64,000 nucleotides of DNA from Candidatus Zipacnadia bacterium. Its GTDB lineage: Bacteria > Armatimonadota > Zipacnadia > Zipacnadales > UBA5352. The position numbers and the translations under genes are program-made. The stretch spans positions 1-64,000 of the forward strand of contig JALGSU010000038.1 in the NCBI GenBank assembly GCA_029821735.1. Reading direction: 5' to 3'. The notes beneath the pieces are model-generated. The model was not told the origin of the DNA. It was given only the letters and a program-made list of their open reading frames with translations, and ran no database searches. Position 1 is the first letter of the stretch; the number at the start of each line of letters is the position of its first letter. Below are positions 16,209-25,003 of this stretch, in pieces.

Positions 16209-19200
16209 TCAGCGGATGGCGGTCAGGTTACCGTCTCTGCTGCTGAGCACGATCTCATCGTTCCCGTCGCCGTCGAGGTCGGCGGCGATGAGGACCATCC
16301 CCGCGCCGGCGGCGGCGAACTTGCCGGTGATGGTTCCGTCGGTCGGGTCAACGATGCAGGTTGCGCCGTCGCCCATGGTGGCTGCGATGGCCTGGGCGCC
16401 GGTGCGCTGGAGGGTCGCGATGTCCATGACCGGGTAGCCCATGTCGGTGACCCACGTCGCCTCGCCCTGACCGTCGAAGGCGTAGAGGTTGAAGATGCGC
16501 GAGCCGGCGATGAGTGTCTGGGTTCCATCCTCGGGGCCGACGGTCGCGACGCTGGTGATCTCGTCGCCGGTCGCGAACTGCCAGAGCAGCTTGCCAGCGG
16601 TTGAGACCACGTGGATGTTGCCGTCCTCACCACCGAAGAGCACCTCGGGCTCACCGTCACCGGTGATGTCGGCCACGGTGACGTCGTTGGCGCCCGGGCC
16701 GGTGCGGGTCGAGTATCCGAAGAGCTTATTGCCCTCGCCATCGACGCCTGACCACCAGTAGTATTCGGTCCCGCAGATGATCTCCTGTTTGCCATCGCCG
16801 TCGAGGTCGGCGGCGGTGCCGGCGCGGCCTTTGCGGACCGACTCATACTGCCAGAGCAGCGTGCCGGCGGCGTCGAGCGCGTAGTAGCGCCAGCTGTCCG
16901 CGCTGACGATCACGGACTGGGCACCGGTTCCGCCGAGGTCGGCGGGGAAGACGTCGCGCACGCGGCCGGCACCCTTGTATTGGGCGATCTCGTAGGCCCA
17001 CAGTTGCTCGCCAGCGGCGTCGAAGGCTTCGACGGTGGCTTCGTTGGTGCCAGCGATGATCGCGATCTCGCCGTCGCCGCGCAGGTCGGCGGCGCAGACG
17101 ACGTTGACAGGGCCGGCGGTCGGGCTGCTCCAAGCGACGGTCCCGTCGCTCTCGAAGAGGTAGACTTTACCGTTGGAGGAACCGGCGATGACCTCGTCGG
17201 CTCCGTCGCCGTCGACGTCAGAGGCCCACATATCAGTGAAGGTGTGCACGGGCAGCCCGCGCTCGGCCATGGTGGCGGCGTCAAGCTCGAGGCCCTCGCG
17301 GTCGCCCCATACCTCGACTTCGGCGAGGTAGATGGCGGTACCCGGGCGGGGCGTGAGTGTCAGTCGGAAGTCTTTCGCGTGAGTGTCGAGTTCGTCGAAG
17401 CGATAGGTGTGTGGAGCGTGGCCGGGCGCGCCCCAGTTGCCATAGACCTCTTCGTCGGCGAAGTCGACGAGGGGGCGGGTGTCAGCGGCGAAGCCGTCGT
17501 CGGACGCCTCGATGACTGCGCGGCCGAGCTGGAAGAGCTTGTCCTTGCTCGATGAGGTCGCGAACCAGGCCTTGACTACGACGGCATCGATGTCGTAGAT
17601 GCCGTCGAGGTGCAGGTCGATGGTGACGGGCTGGTCATCGTCCCACTGCACGCCGCCATCGGTCTGGAGCAGCACGCCGTCGATGATGTTGTTGAGCGTG
17701 TTAGTGGGAGCGTCGGCGGCGCCGAAGACGTTGCGTTCCATAGGCTCGGGGTCGCAGGATATCTGCAGGCCTGCCTCCACGGCCTCGAAGGCACTGCGGT
17801 TGCCGGTCAGCAGGTAGTTCTCGAGGTTCTCGCGGTAGCTCCACAGTTCGGCGAGGGCCGGGGCCTCGCCGCCGGGGACAGCGGGTGGCTCGATCGGTCG
17901 CGTTGCGGCCATTGCCTGATCGATCATGCCGACGACCGCGACATCGGTGAGCATGGCTACCTCTTCGCTGTAGTCGCGATAGCCGCTGGGCTGTCCCTCG
18001 GCTGAGCGGCCCGCGTCCCACATGAGGATGTCGCCCTTGCCCAGAGCCATCTCCATGTCCTGGTTCCCGGGCATCGGCATCATCATGCCCATGTATTCGA
18101 CTTCGCTGACGTCGAAGCCGGCGAAGCATCCGGGCTCAATGAGCATGGCGTTGCCGGTAATGGTGCCGACGTCGCCGAGCTCCATGAGGCCCTCGGCGCC
18201 GCCGACGGCGACGATTGCCGTGGCGTCGGGGCCGCCGGAGATGGCGACACCATTGTCCTGCAGCCGGGTGAGGTGCAGCGGCGAGGGCTCCTCACCGGAT
18301 GCATGCAGGAGGGTGAAGAGCGTGACCTGCTCGCCGGCCTCGAGGCGACCGTTCCAGATGCCGGTGAGTGTGCGGACGACCGGGTCGTCGATGAACTCGT
18401 ACGCGCCCCAGTTTGCTCCGTAGACGGGATCGTTGTGGACGGTGAAGCGCAGGTCCTCGGTCATGCGGATGGCGCAGTGCTGGCCCGCTTGCTCGATGTC
18501 GATACCATCTGCTTCGAGGGTGACGTTACCGATGGTCTGCCAGAGCACGCGGAAGCTGTAGTCGCCGGCCTCTTTGGCCTGCATCTCGTCGGCGACCACG
18601 AACCACTCGCCCTTGCGCCAGATGATGTTGCGGTGCCAGTCGACGCCGGCGTAGTCGCGCAAGGTGGTCTCGGAGAAGCCGGTCTTGGGCGTGTCGCGCA
18701 TGTGCTCCATCTCGCAGAAGGGCGGGAGCGTTGCCGAGCGACCGTCCTTGAGTGCGATGACGGTGCTGTGGTATTTGGGCAGCGAGTTCATGTAGGAGGC
18801 GTCGGCGATCCAGATGCGACCGTTGTCAGCCATGCGCGAGATTGAGTTGCCATCGTAGTGCTTGTGACCACCGTTATTGAGGCCGTCGAGCAGCAGATAC
18901 TGGTCTTCGGGGTCGAAGCTCTCGCGCATGACGACTTTGTCGACGGCCTGCTCGGGGGTGATGTACTTCTGGGCGGCGTTGGATGTGTAGTAGTAGGGGT
19001 CCAGCGGGAAGGCCTGCGCGCCGATCAGGTCGACGGGTTCGATGGGGTCGACGATAGTGGTGTACTCGGTCAGGCCATGACGGCCCGAGCGCTCAATTTT
19101 GCGTTCGAGGGCCCAGGCGTATCGACCGTCGCGGTAGAACCATTCGGCACCGCGCAGGAAGGGCATTTCGGACCACCAGCCGTAGTATGCGCCGGTGTCG

Positions 19201-19883
19201 CCATAGGTGACGGAGTTGCCGAAGTTGTCCATGCACATGAGCGCGTAGTCGGCGATGCGCCGGACGTTATCGTTCTCGAAGTAGGTCAGGTCTGGCTTGG
19301 CGAGCGCGTAGCGCATGGTGTGGTAGAGGGTGAGCCACTGGTAGCCGTTGCAGTCCTCGTGGCCCTTGAAGGCCTGTGCCTGGAAGCTGAAACAGGCGTC
19401 GGCGATCTTGAGCCAGACGGTGGCCTCGCCCGCGTGGTAGTACTTGTCGAAGTATTCGCCGGTGTAGTAGCAGCCCAGCGCGGGGAAGGTCTGGTGGTTG
19501 TGGCGCACGTGGGTGCTGCCGACGGTGCCAGCGGCCTTGGGCGTGCAGGCTTCGGACACCCACTGGAAGAGGATCCGGGTAACGTCCATGCGCTCCTCGT
19601 CAGTGAGCGCGGGGCACTCCTCGACGACGTCCCACGCGGGCAGGACAGTGTAGACGCGGAAGTCCGAGTCCATGCCCCACGGACCGCCGTAAGTGGGTGG
19701 ATTGGTGTCGCGGTGTGACTTGGCGCGCTGGATGAGCCAGACGAAGGCCTTCGCGAAGCCTTCCTTCTGTGAGCGCTGGTAGTTGGCGCCAACCGAGGCA
19801 GCCATGCTGAAGAGGCCGCCGTGCATGCCTGTGGCGAGGCCCCGTTCACCATTTGTCGCTCGGGTCGAGCGTGAGGGCGCCAC
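16209..19883 (-). CDS. Heparinase-II/III-like + discoidin-like + FG-GAP protein, main part of frame-split gene
   Basis: This is the larger part of a secreted polysaccharide lyase-like enzyme that begins at 20970. It holds an alpha-barrel followed by a heparinase II/III beta-sheet domain (to about residue 600). Landmarks are the HNHQTFPALGCYY segment, GHKHYDGNSISRMADNGRIWIADASYM, and the STVIALKDG strand, as in alginate/heparin lyases of PL8/12/15/17/21-like fold. A discoidin-like carbohydrate-binding domain covers about 690-850. The last 370 residues are an FG-GAP/VCBS propeller with DVDGDGADEV, DLDGDGKQEI, DITGDGEPEV and DLDGDGNDEI calcium loops. It has no signal of its own; deleting one A from the AAA run just before the upstream ORF stop would join the frames. 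Confidence 0.75.
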   Translation of the reverse strand: MAPSRSTRATNGERGLATGMHGGLFSMAASVGANYQRSQKEGFAKAFVWLIQRAKSHRDTNPPTYGGPWGMDSDFRVYTVLPAWDVVEECPALTDEERMDVTRILFQWVSEACTPKAAGTVGSTHVRHNHQTFPALGCYYTGEYFDKYYHAGEATVWLKIADACFSFQAQAFKGHEDCNGYQWLTLYHTMRYALAKPDLTYFENDNVRRIADYALMCMDNFGNSVTYGDTGAYYGWWSEMPFLRGAEWFYRDGRYAWALERKIERSGRHGLTEYTTIVDPIEPVDLIGAQAFPLDPYYYTSNAAQKYITPEQAVDKVVMRESFDPEDQYLLLDGLNNGGHKHYDGNSISRMADNGRIWIADASYMNSLPKYHSTVIALKDGRSATLPPFCEMEHMRDTPKTGFSETTLRDYAGVDWHRNIIWRKGEWFVVADEMQAKEAGDYSFRVLWQTIGNVTLEADGIDIEQAGQHCAIRMTEDLRFTVHNDPVYGANWGAYEFIDDPVVRTLTGIWNGRLEAGEQVTLFTLLHASGEEPSPLHLTRLQDNGVAISGGPDATAIVAVGGAEGLMELGDVGTITGNAMLIEPGCFAGFDVSEVEYMGMMMPMPGNQDMEMALGKGDILMWDAGRSAEGQPSGYRDYSEEVAMLTDVAVVGMIDQAMAATRPIEPPAVPGGEAPALAELWSYRENLENYLLTGNRSAFEAVEAGLQISCDPEPMERNVFGAADAPTNTLNNIIDGVLLQTDGGVQWDDDQPVTIDLHLDGIYDIDAVVVKAWFATSSSKDKLFQLGRAVIEASDDGFAADTRPLVDFADEEVYGNWGAPGHAPHTYRFDELDTHAKDFRLTLTPRPGTAIYLAEVEVWGDREGLELDAATMAERGLPVHTFTDMWASDVDGDGADEVIAGSSNGKVYLFESDGTVAWSSPTAGPVNVVCAADLRGDGEIAIIAGTNEATVEAFDAAGEQLWAYEIAQYKGAGRVRDVFPADLGGTGAQSVIVSADSWRYYALDAAGTLLWQYESVRKGRAGTAADLDGDGKQEIICGTEYYWWSGVDGEGNKLFGYSTRTGPGANDVTVADITGDGEPEVLFGGEDGNIHVVSTAGKLLWQFATGDEITSVATVGPEDGTQTLIAGSRIFNLYAFDGQGEATWVTDMGYPVMDIATLQRTGAQAIAATMGDGATCIVDPTDGTITGKFAAAGAGMVLIAADLDGDGNDEIVLSSRDGNLTAIR

Positions 19884-20970
19884 TGTGCAGCCGCCGGGCG
19901 TCGCCGGTCAACTCGACGAGGAGCAAGGAGCCGATGGTCAGGTCGGGGCCCTGGGTGATCCTGTCAGCGAGGGCCTCGATGCCGAGCGCGGCGCCCTCGG
20001 GGCTGGACGCGCCGATCACGAGGGCGTTCTTGCCGGAGCCCCAGGGGTCATGGACGATGCGCACTTCGTAGCCACCCTCGCCGGGGTACATGTCATCGGC
20101 GAAGATGTAGCCGTGGGAGTAGAGGTAGAGCAGGCGCGGATTGCAGGCGACGCTGCCGAGGATGATGGTGTTGGTCTCGGCGAGCTGCTCGTCGGTGATC
20201 TCCTCGTCAGTGCGGACGGCGATGTTGGCGCCAGTGGCCGCGCGGATCTGGTCCGCCAGCGTGGCGGCGACGTCGCTCCAGCCCTCTTCGGTCGGAATGA
20301 CCATGACCGCCTGCGCCTGGCCGCCCTCGACGAACGTGGTGTCGAGGAAGCGCTCTTTGGGCTCGGCGACGTCCTCGAAGGTCTGCAGGACACTGGGTGC
20401 GCTGCGGATGTTATCGAGGTAGAGATCGAAGGGCGCGCCCTGCTCACGGGTGCCGACGTAGAAGCGGAGCCTGACGATAGCGGTCTGGTCGTCAGTGGTT
20501 ACCATCTTCGGCTCCCAGGCGAGCGTGTCGCCGAAGCCGCGTGTGAGACTGAAGGCCCCCTTCTCGGTTGAGAGAGGTCCGCTCCAGTTGAGGAAGCTCA
20601 GAGCACACTCGTTGCCTGCAGCGTAGGCACGCATATAGAGCGCCTTGCTGGCCTCAGGTGTGCTGCTCCAGGCATCGAAGAGTATTGCGCGCTTGGTCAG
20701 GTCCACGGCGGGCAGGTCAATGGCGATGTCAAGATAGGAACTGCCAGTTGCGTCAGCAGGAGATATGCCCGACAGGTGCAGGCTGCCGTTGCCCTGAGAT
20801 ATGAAAGCGGCGTCGGCATTGACCTCGAGCTTGGTGTCGGGCCACTGGGCGCCGCCCGTGATGCTGACACCGTCGACAGTCTCACAGTCGAATAGCATCG
20901 TCTCCTGCGCCTCTTGAGCGGACGCGATTGCGCACAATGAGACGAGAAGAATGGCGATGGTTGTCCTCAT
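19846..20970 (-). CDS. N-terminal part of the frame-split heparinase-like gene
   Basis: A 374-residue piece with a signal peptide (MRTTIAILLVSLCAIASAQ), chosen at ATG 20970 because AAGAGG lies about nine bases upstream. It contains a jelly-roll domain (about residues 25-180). Next comes an alpha/beta domain with VRIVHDPWGSGKNALVIGAS (about 315-335), which closely parallels VRTVHNPWLSGTNVVFLGG in the paralogue at 40.8-44.8 kb. In that paralogue the same domain runs straight into the lyase barrel. Here the frame stops at DPSDKW while the barrel continues in the next frame as NGERGLATGMHGG. The two ORFs are therefore one gene of about 1586 codons with a +1 break at about 19,855. Confidence 0.72.
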   Translation of the reverse strand: MRTTIAILLVSLCAIASAQEAQETMLFDCETVDGVSITGGAQWPDTKLEVNADAAFISQGNGSLHLSGISPADATGSSYLDIAIDLPAVDLTKRAILFDAWSSTPEASKALYMRAYAAGNECALSFLNWSGPLSTEKGAFSLTRGFGDTLAWEPKMVTTDDQTAIVRLRFYVGTREQGAPFDLYLDNIRSAPSVLQTFEDVAEPKERFLDTTFVEGGQAQAVMVIPTEEGWSDVAATLADQIRAATGANIAVRTDEEITDEQLAETNTIILGSVACNPRLLYLYSHGYIFADDMYPGEGGYEVRIVHDPWGSGKNALVIGASSPEGAALGIEALADRITQGPDLTIGSLLLVELTGDARRLHSGALTLDPSDKW

Positions 20971-21168
20971 GGTCACTAACCTCTTTGAAGAGATTCGGTT
21001 GGCAGCAGCCAGCCGCATGTGGCCGGGAGCTCTGTAACACAGATAGTTGCCCGCGCGAGGCCCGACTTCCTCCCTCGGCGGCGAGGACAGACGCCGGCGG
21101 GGCCTTCCCCTGAGCGCACATTTGGGGTAACATCTTCGTCCACTGTAACTGAAAGGTGCGTGTAGCTG

Positions 21169-24100
21169 ATGTGGGCCAATCGAGGACTACTTCTGACCAT
21201 CATCGCCAGTGTGGTTCTGGTCGGGTTCGTGATTCCGGTCATGGCGCAGGACGCGGATGGTGACGGGATACCCGATGACGTTGAGATACGACTGGGCACG
21301 CGACCAGCCGATGCCGATGAGCTGATCCTCGTGGGCGAGAGCCCGGCGAAGGATGAAGGCCCCGATCTGCGCCAGTTCTACATGTGCCACGTGGCCGAGA
21401 ACCGGTATCTGTGGAAGATCGAGTTCGCCGATGATTTCCCGACGACCGGCGACACGATGGTTATGTATGTGGGTCGACAGGACAAGCCGGAGGTCATCGG
21501 CACCGATGTGCAATACTCATGCGGGGGCGCGGACGTGGGCGCGTCGGTGGGCAACAAGGCTATCTACGACGGTGGGCAGACGGTCACCCGCGGTCGGACG
21601 CAGGGCAATGTGGTCTGGGTGTGCGACGACATATTGATCAGGCGTGAGGACGGCAACGCGGTCATCCGCATGCGCCTGCTGGTGCAGCGCAAGGGCGGCT
21701 CTGACAGCACCGACTGGTTCGAGGTGAGCGTGCCGGTCTTCGAGGGACGCGAGTTGCCCGAGGTGCCAGGGCTGGACACGCTGATGAACAAGGGCCTGGA
21801 GCGGGCAGACGTGGAGCCCGGACCGGGCGCGCGTGACAACCTGCCCGAGCGGCGCGACAAGCCCGTGGTGCCATTTGCTTCCGAGGGGCGCGCACCCGCC
21901 AAAGGCGCGACCGTGGCGCGCGAGACGGTGACGGTTGGGCTGGCCGAAGAGGCCGGGATGGCGCGCGAGGATGAGTTGGTGAGCGCGGGCGTGCCCTTCG
22001 GCCAGGGGGTCATCTTCGACCCGGCGATGATTCGAGTGCTGGACGGCGCGGGAGATGAGGCCGTCGCCCAGGTGACGATCACATCGTTCTGGGGCGATGA
22101 CAGCATCCGCTGGGCACTGGTTGAGTTCTTAGCAGACGCAGATGCGCACGAGGAGGCAGGCTACGCGGTTGAGTACGGGAGCGCAGTGACGCGCGCCGCC
22201 GTAGCCGATGCGCTGGTGATCGACGACACCGCCGACGCGCTCGTGGTCAGCACCGGACCGCTGCAGGCGACCGTCAGCAAGACGCGGGGAACGGTTCTTG
22301 AGGACGTGCTGGTGAACGGTGAGGCCATTGGAGCGCTGCCGGATGGCCTGGTGCTGGTGGGGGAGACGGGGACGGTCTACGCCACGGTCAATGCGACGCC
22401 AGAGGTGCGCATCGAGAAGCAGGGCCCGTTGACTGCGACCGTGCGGGTGGAGATGCCGTATGTCTCCGAGGCCGGTGACGAGTACATGCGGGCGATCGTG
22501 CGGCTGAGCTTCGTGGCGGGATCGGCGACGGTGGGCGTGGCCGCGACGCACGTGAACGACTACATCGAGACGGAGTTCACCGACATCCGCTCGCTGACCA
22601 TGCCGATCGAGCTAGCGGTGCAGCCGGGGCCTTCGCGGTTCCTTCAGACCAGTGATGGCGCGCGCGTTCCGTTCGACGGTGGGCTGGGCGCGCAGGCGCG
22701 AGTGATGCAGAAGACTGACGCGCTGGCAGCGGTGGGTGGCGAGGAGCGGGCGGATCTGCGGCTCGACGGCGCGATGGACTACAGGTCCAACATCGGCGCG
22801 GGCGTCGGAGTCGCGGTGCTTGATTTCTGGCAGGAGTATCCGAAGGCGCTGAGCGCTGGAGCCGAGCGCGGGCTAGTGGAGATACTGCCGGCGCTTGAGG
22901 GCGAAGACTTCTGGGCGGACCTGCCTGACAACCTGAGGTTCCCGTTTGTCGAGGGCTGTTACCGGATGAAGTGGGGGATGGCGAAGACCACGCGCATGAG
23001 TCTGGATTTCCACGGCGCGCAGGCCGACAGCCAGATACCTTGGCAGTATGCCACGCTGCAGCATGCGCTGGTGCCGGTGATCTCGTCGGAGCATTACGCG
23101 GCGACGGGCGCGCTGGGGACGATGGCTCCGGTGCGCGAGGGGCGCTTTGAGGCATGGGACGCGGAGATCTCGAGACGATTCGACGAGCACCTGGCGTATA
23201 AAGAGAAGGAGCGCGAGTACGGCTTCTTCAACTGGGGTGACTGGTACGGCGAACGCGGGCGTAACTGGGGCAACAACGAGTATGATCTGCCGCACGGTCT
23301 GTTCATGCAGTTCGCGCGGACGGGAGAGCGCCGCTACTTCCGACTGGCGCAGGCGGCTGCCCGCCACCAGGCGGATGTGGACTGCGTACACGCGTATCCG
23401 GACATCATGAACGTGGGCGCGATGGCGCCACACTCGGTGTGCCATACGGGCGAGTGGTCGCAGCATCTGGCCGCGCCGCAGTGGAGCTACAAGTACACGA
23501 GCATGACCACGGCGGCTAACGGTCACACCTGGGCGGATGGCATGGTGGACGCGTACTACCTGACCGGTGACGCGCGGGTGATGGAAGTGGCGATCGGCTT
23601 GGGCGAGCATATCGCGTACGCGATGGCGCCGACCTTCGACCACCTCGGGACGCATGAGCGCTCGGCGGGTTGGTCGCTGAATGCGGTGATGGCCCTCTAC
23701 CGCGCGACAGGTGACCCGGTGTATCTGGACGCGGCGAAGAAGATCGTGCAGGTTGCGCTGGCGGAACAGGACCTCGAGGACACTGGCACGTGGCCGCACG
23801 TGCTGCCGAACGACCACGCCGCGGGGTACCCGGGTGCGGTCGGGAATGTGGGCTTCCTTATCGGGGTTCTGATGAGCGGCATGGCGGACTACCACGAGGC
23901 GACAGGCGACCCGGAGGTGCTTGCGTCGATGCAGGCGGGCTGCCGGTGGCTGACGGACGTGATGTGGATACCAAGTCGATGGCACTTCCACTACACGTCG
24001 TCGCCCGGGTATCTGAACAACCCGCTCAAGTCTTCGAGCGGTGTGACGATGCTGACGATCCCGCCGATGGCATACACAGCCCGCGCGGCGGGTGACGAGG

Positions 24101-24930
24101 AACTGATGGACATCGTGGGGCGCGCGTACGCTGGACTGCTGCGCGACACGGGTTCGGGGTGGGGTAAGTCGTTCGCGCAGGCACTGTTCTTCGCGCCAGA
24201 TGTGATGGGCGCGGTGGATGGGGCGGACAGCTCGCGCGAGGCGATCCATGTTGCGCTCACGCTGGACCCCGAAGTTCTGCGGGCGGAGCAGTACAAGACC
24301 GCGCCGTGGGCGACCGCGCTGGGCATTCGCGGGCCCGTCGACAAGGTGGTGCACCTGCTGCGCGATGGCGACGAGGCGTTTGTGGTGACCGCTCTGCGCG
24401 CGCCATACGGTGCGCGAACGCGCGAGATGGAGCGGGGCACGATCGAGGTCGTCGGCCCGGATGGGGCGGTCCTCAAGAAGGGCGACTACGACACGAATGA
24501 TGAGTACGAGTTCGAGGTCGACCTTGGCGCCGATGCTCCGGAGGGCGTGTATACCGTCCGAATCTCCGACGACATGCGCGCCATCTGGGATGTGGACTCG
24601 TCAGAAGGCAAGCGCGTCATCGAGCTCGTTGATGGGCTTTCGCTGGGTAGTGTCGGTACGAGCCGCTGGGTGGTGTACGCGCCGCCGGGGGTGAGCGAGT
24701 TCACGCTGCGAGTGGTACCTGACGGAGAAGTGGTTGCGGTCGAGGACACGAATCAGACCGAAAACACGGAGACCGAGCAAATCCTCGCGGTCGACATCGG
24801 CGCGAACCCGGACGGTCGGGCGGTGCCGATCGTGCTCTACACACGCATGGACCTGAACGTGGCGGTGGAGGGCATTCCGCCCTATCTGGCGCCGAGCGAG
24901 GACGCGTGGTTTGACCCCGAAGCGCACTGA
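21169..24930 (+). CDS. Secreted exo-rhamnogalacturonan lyase-like (YetA/PcRGLX family) protein
   Basis: A 1253-residue exported protein. It has a signal peptide (MWANRGLLLTIIASVVLVGFVIPVMA), then at once a calcium-type DADGDGIPDDVE repeat (about residues 28-39), like thrombospondin type-3 or dockerin loops. A lower-complexity region runs to about 260. The family core starts at SAGVPFGQGVIFDP with ITSFWGDDSIRWALVEF (about 280-325), the typical N-terminal beta domain of PcRGLX/YetA-like proteins (PL26 type). An alpha/alpha-barrel follows (about 620-1010, e.g. GFFNWGDWYGERGRNWGNNEYD and HTGEWSQHL), then C-terminal beta domains. It probably acts on pectic rhamnogalacturonan or a similar acidic glycan. 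GAAAGGTG precedes ATG 21169. It is transcribed divergently from the heparinase-like gene. Confidence 0.72.
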   Translation: MWANRGLLLTIIASVVLVGFVIPVMAQDADGDGIPDDVEIRLGTRPADADELILVGESPAKDEGPDLRQFYMCHVAENRYLWKIEFADDFPTTGDTMVMYVGRQDKPEVIGTDVQYSCGGADVGASVGNKAIYDGGQTVTRGRTQGNVVWVCDDILIRREDGNAVIRMRLLVQRKGGSDSTDWFEVSVPVFEGRELPEVPGLDTLMNKGLERADVEPGPGARDNLPERRDKPVVPFASEGRAPAKGATVARETVTVGLAEEAGMAREDELVSAGVPFGQGVIFDPAMIRVLDGAGDEAVAQVTITSFWGDDSIRWALVEFLADADAHEEAGYAVEYGSAVTRAAVADALVIDDTADALVVSTGPLQATVSKTRGTVLEDVLVNGEAIGALPDGLVLVGETGTVYATVNATPEVRIEKQGPLTATVRVEMPYVSEAGDEYMRAIVRLSFVAGSATVGVAATHVNDYIETEFTDIRSLTMPIELAVQPGPSRFLQTSDGARVPFDGGLGAQARVMQKTDALAAVGGEERADLRLDGAMDYRSNIGAGVGVAVLDFWQEYPKALSAGAERGLVEILPALEGEDFWADLPDNLRFPFVEGCYRMKWGMAKTTRMSLDFHGAQADSQIPWQYATLQHALVPVISSEHYAATGALGTMAPVREGRFEAWDAEISRRFDEHLAYKEKEREYGFFNWGDWYGERGRNWGNNEYDLPHGLFMQFARTGERRYFRLAQAAARHQADVDCVHAYPDIMNVGAMAPHSVCHTGEWSQHLAAPQWSYKYTSMTTAANGHTWADGMVDAYYLTGDARVMEVAIGLGEHIAYAMAPTFDHLGTHERSAGWSLNAVMALYRATGDPVYLDAAKKIVQVALAEQDLEDTGTWPHVLPNDHAAGYPGAVGNVGFLIGVLMSGMADYHEATGDPEVLASMQAGCRWLTDVMWIPSRWHFHYTSSPGYLNNPLKSSSGVTMLTIPPMAYTARAAGDEELMDIVGRAYAGLLRDTGSGWGKSFAQALFFAPDVMGAVDGADSSREAIHVALTLDPEVLRAEQYKTAPWATALGIRGPVDKVVHLLRDGDEAFVVTALRAPYGARTREMERGTIEVVGPDGAVLKKGDYDTNDEYEFEVDLGADAPEGVYTVRISDDMRAIWDVDSSEGKRVIELVDGLSLGSVGTSRWVVYAPPGVSEFTLRVVPDGEVVAVEDTNQTENTETEQILAVDIGANPDGRAVPIVLYTRMDLNVAVEGIPPYLAPSEDAWFDPEAH

Positions 24931-24954
24931 GCCGCGTGCGCATGCGGAAGTGAA

Positions 24955-24984
24955 AGAGGGCGGCCCGAGTGTGGGCCGCCCTCT
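24955..24984. terminator. Bidirectional terminator between convergent genes
   Basis: AGAGGGCGGCCC (24955-24966) pairs perfectly with GGGCCGCCCTCT (24973-24984), a 12-bp stem with a 6-base loop. It stands between the lyase-like gene (+) and the DUF4091 gene (-). T-tracts are weak, but the stem is very stable. Confidence 0.75.
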
Positions 24985-25003
24985 CTGGTTCTGTGGGCAG
25001 ATA

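Noticed and set aside
19840..19890. Programmed +1 frameshift at GAC AAA TGG TGA
   Set aside because: No slippery codon pair of the RF2 type and no upstream Shine-Dalgarno-like stimulator. Similar one-base breaks in unrelated genes make consensus errors more likely.
21122..21149. Sigma70-like promoter TTGGGG / TGTAAC before the lyase-like gene
   Set aside because: The -10 match is poor and the implied transcript start falls on the ribosome site, so I do not call it.
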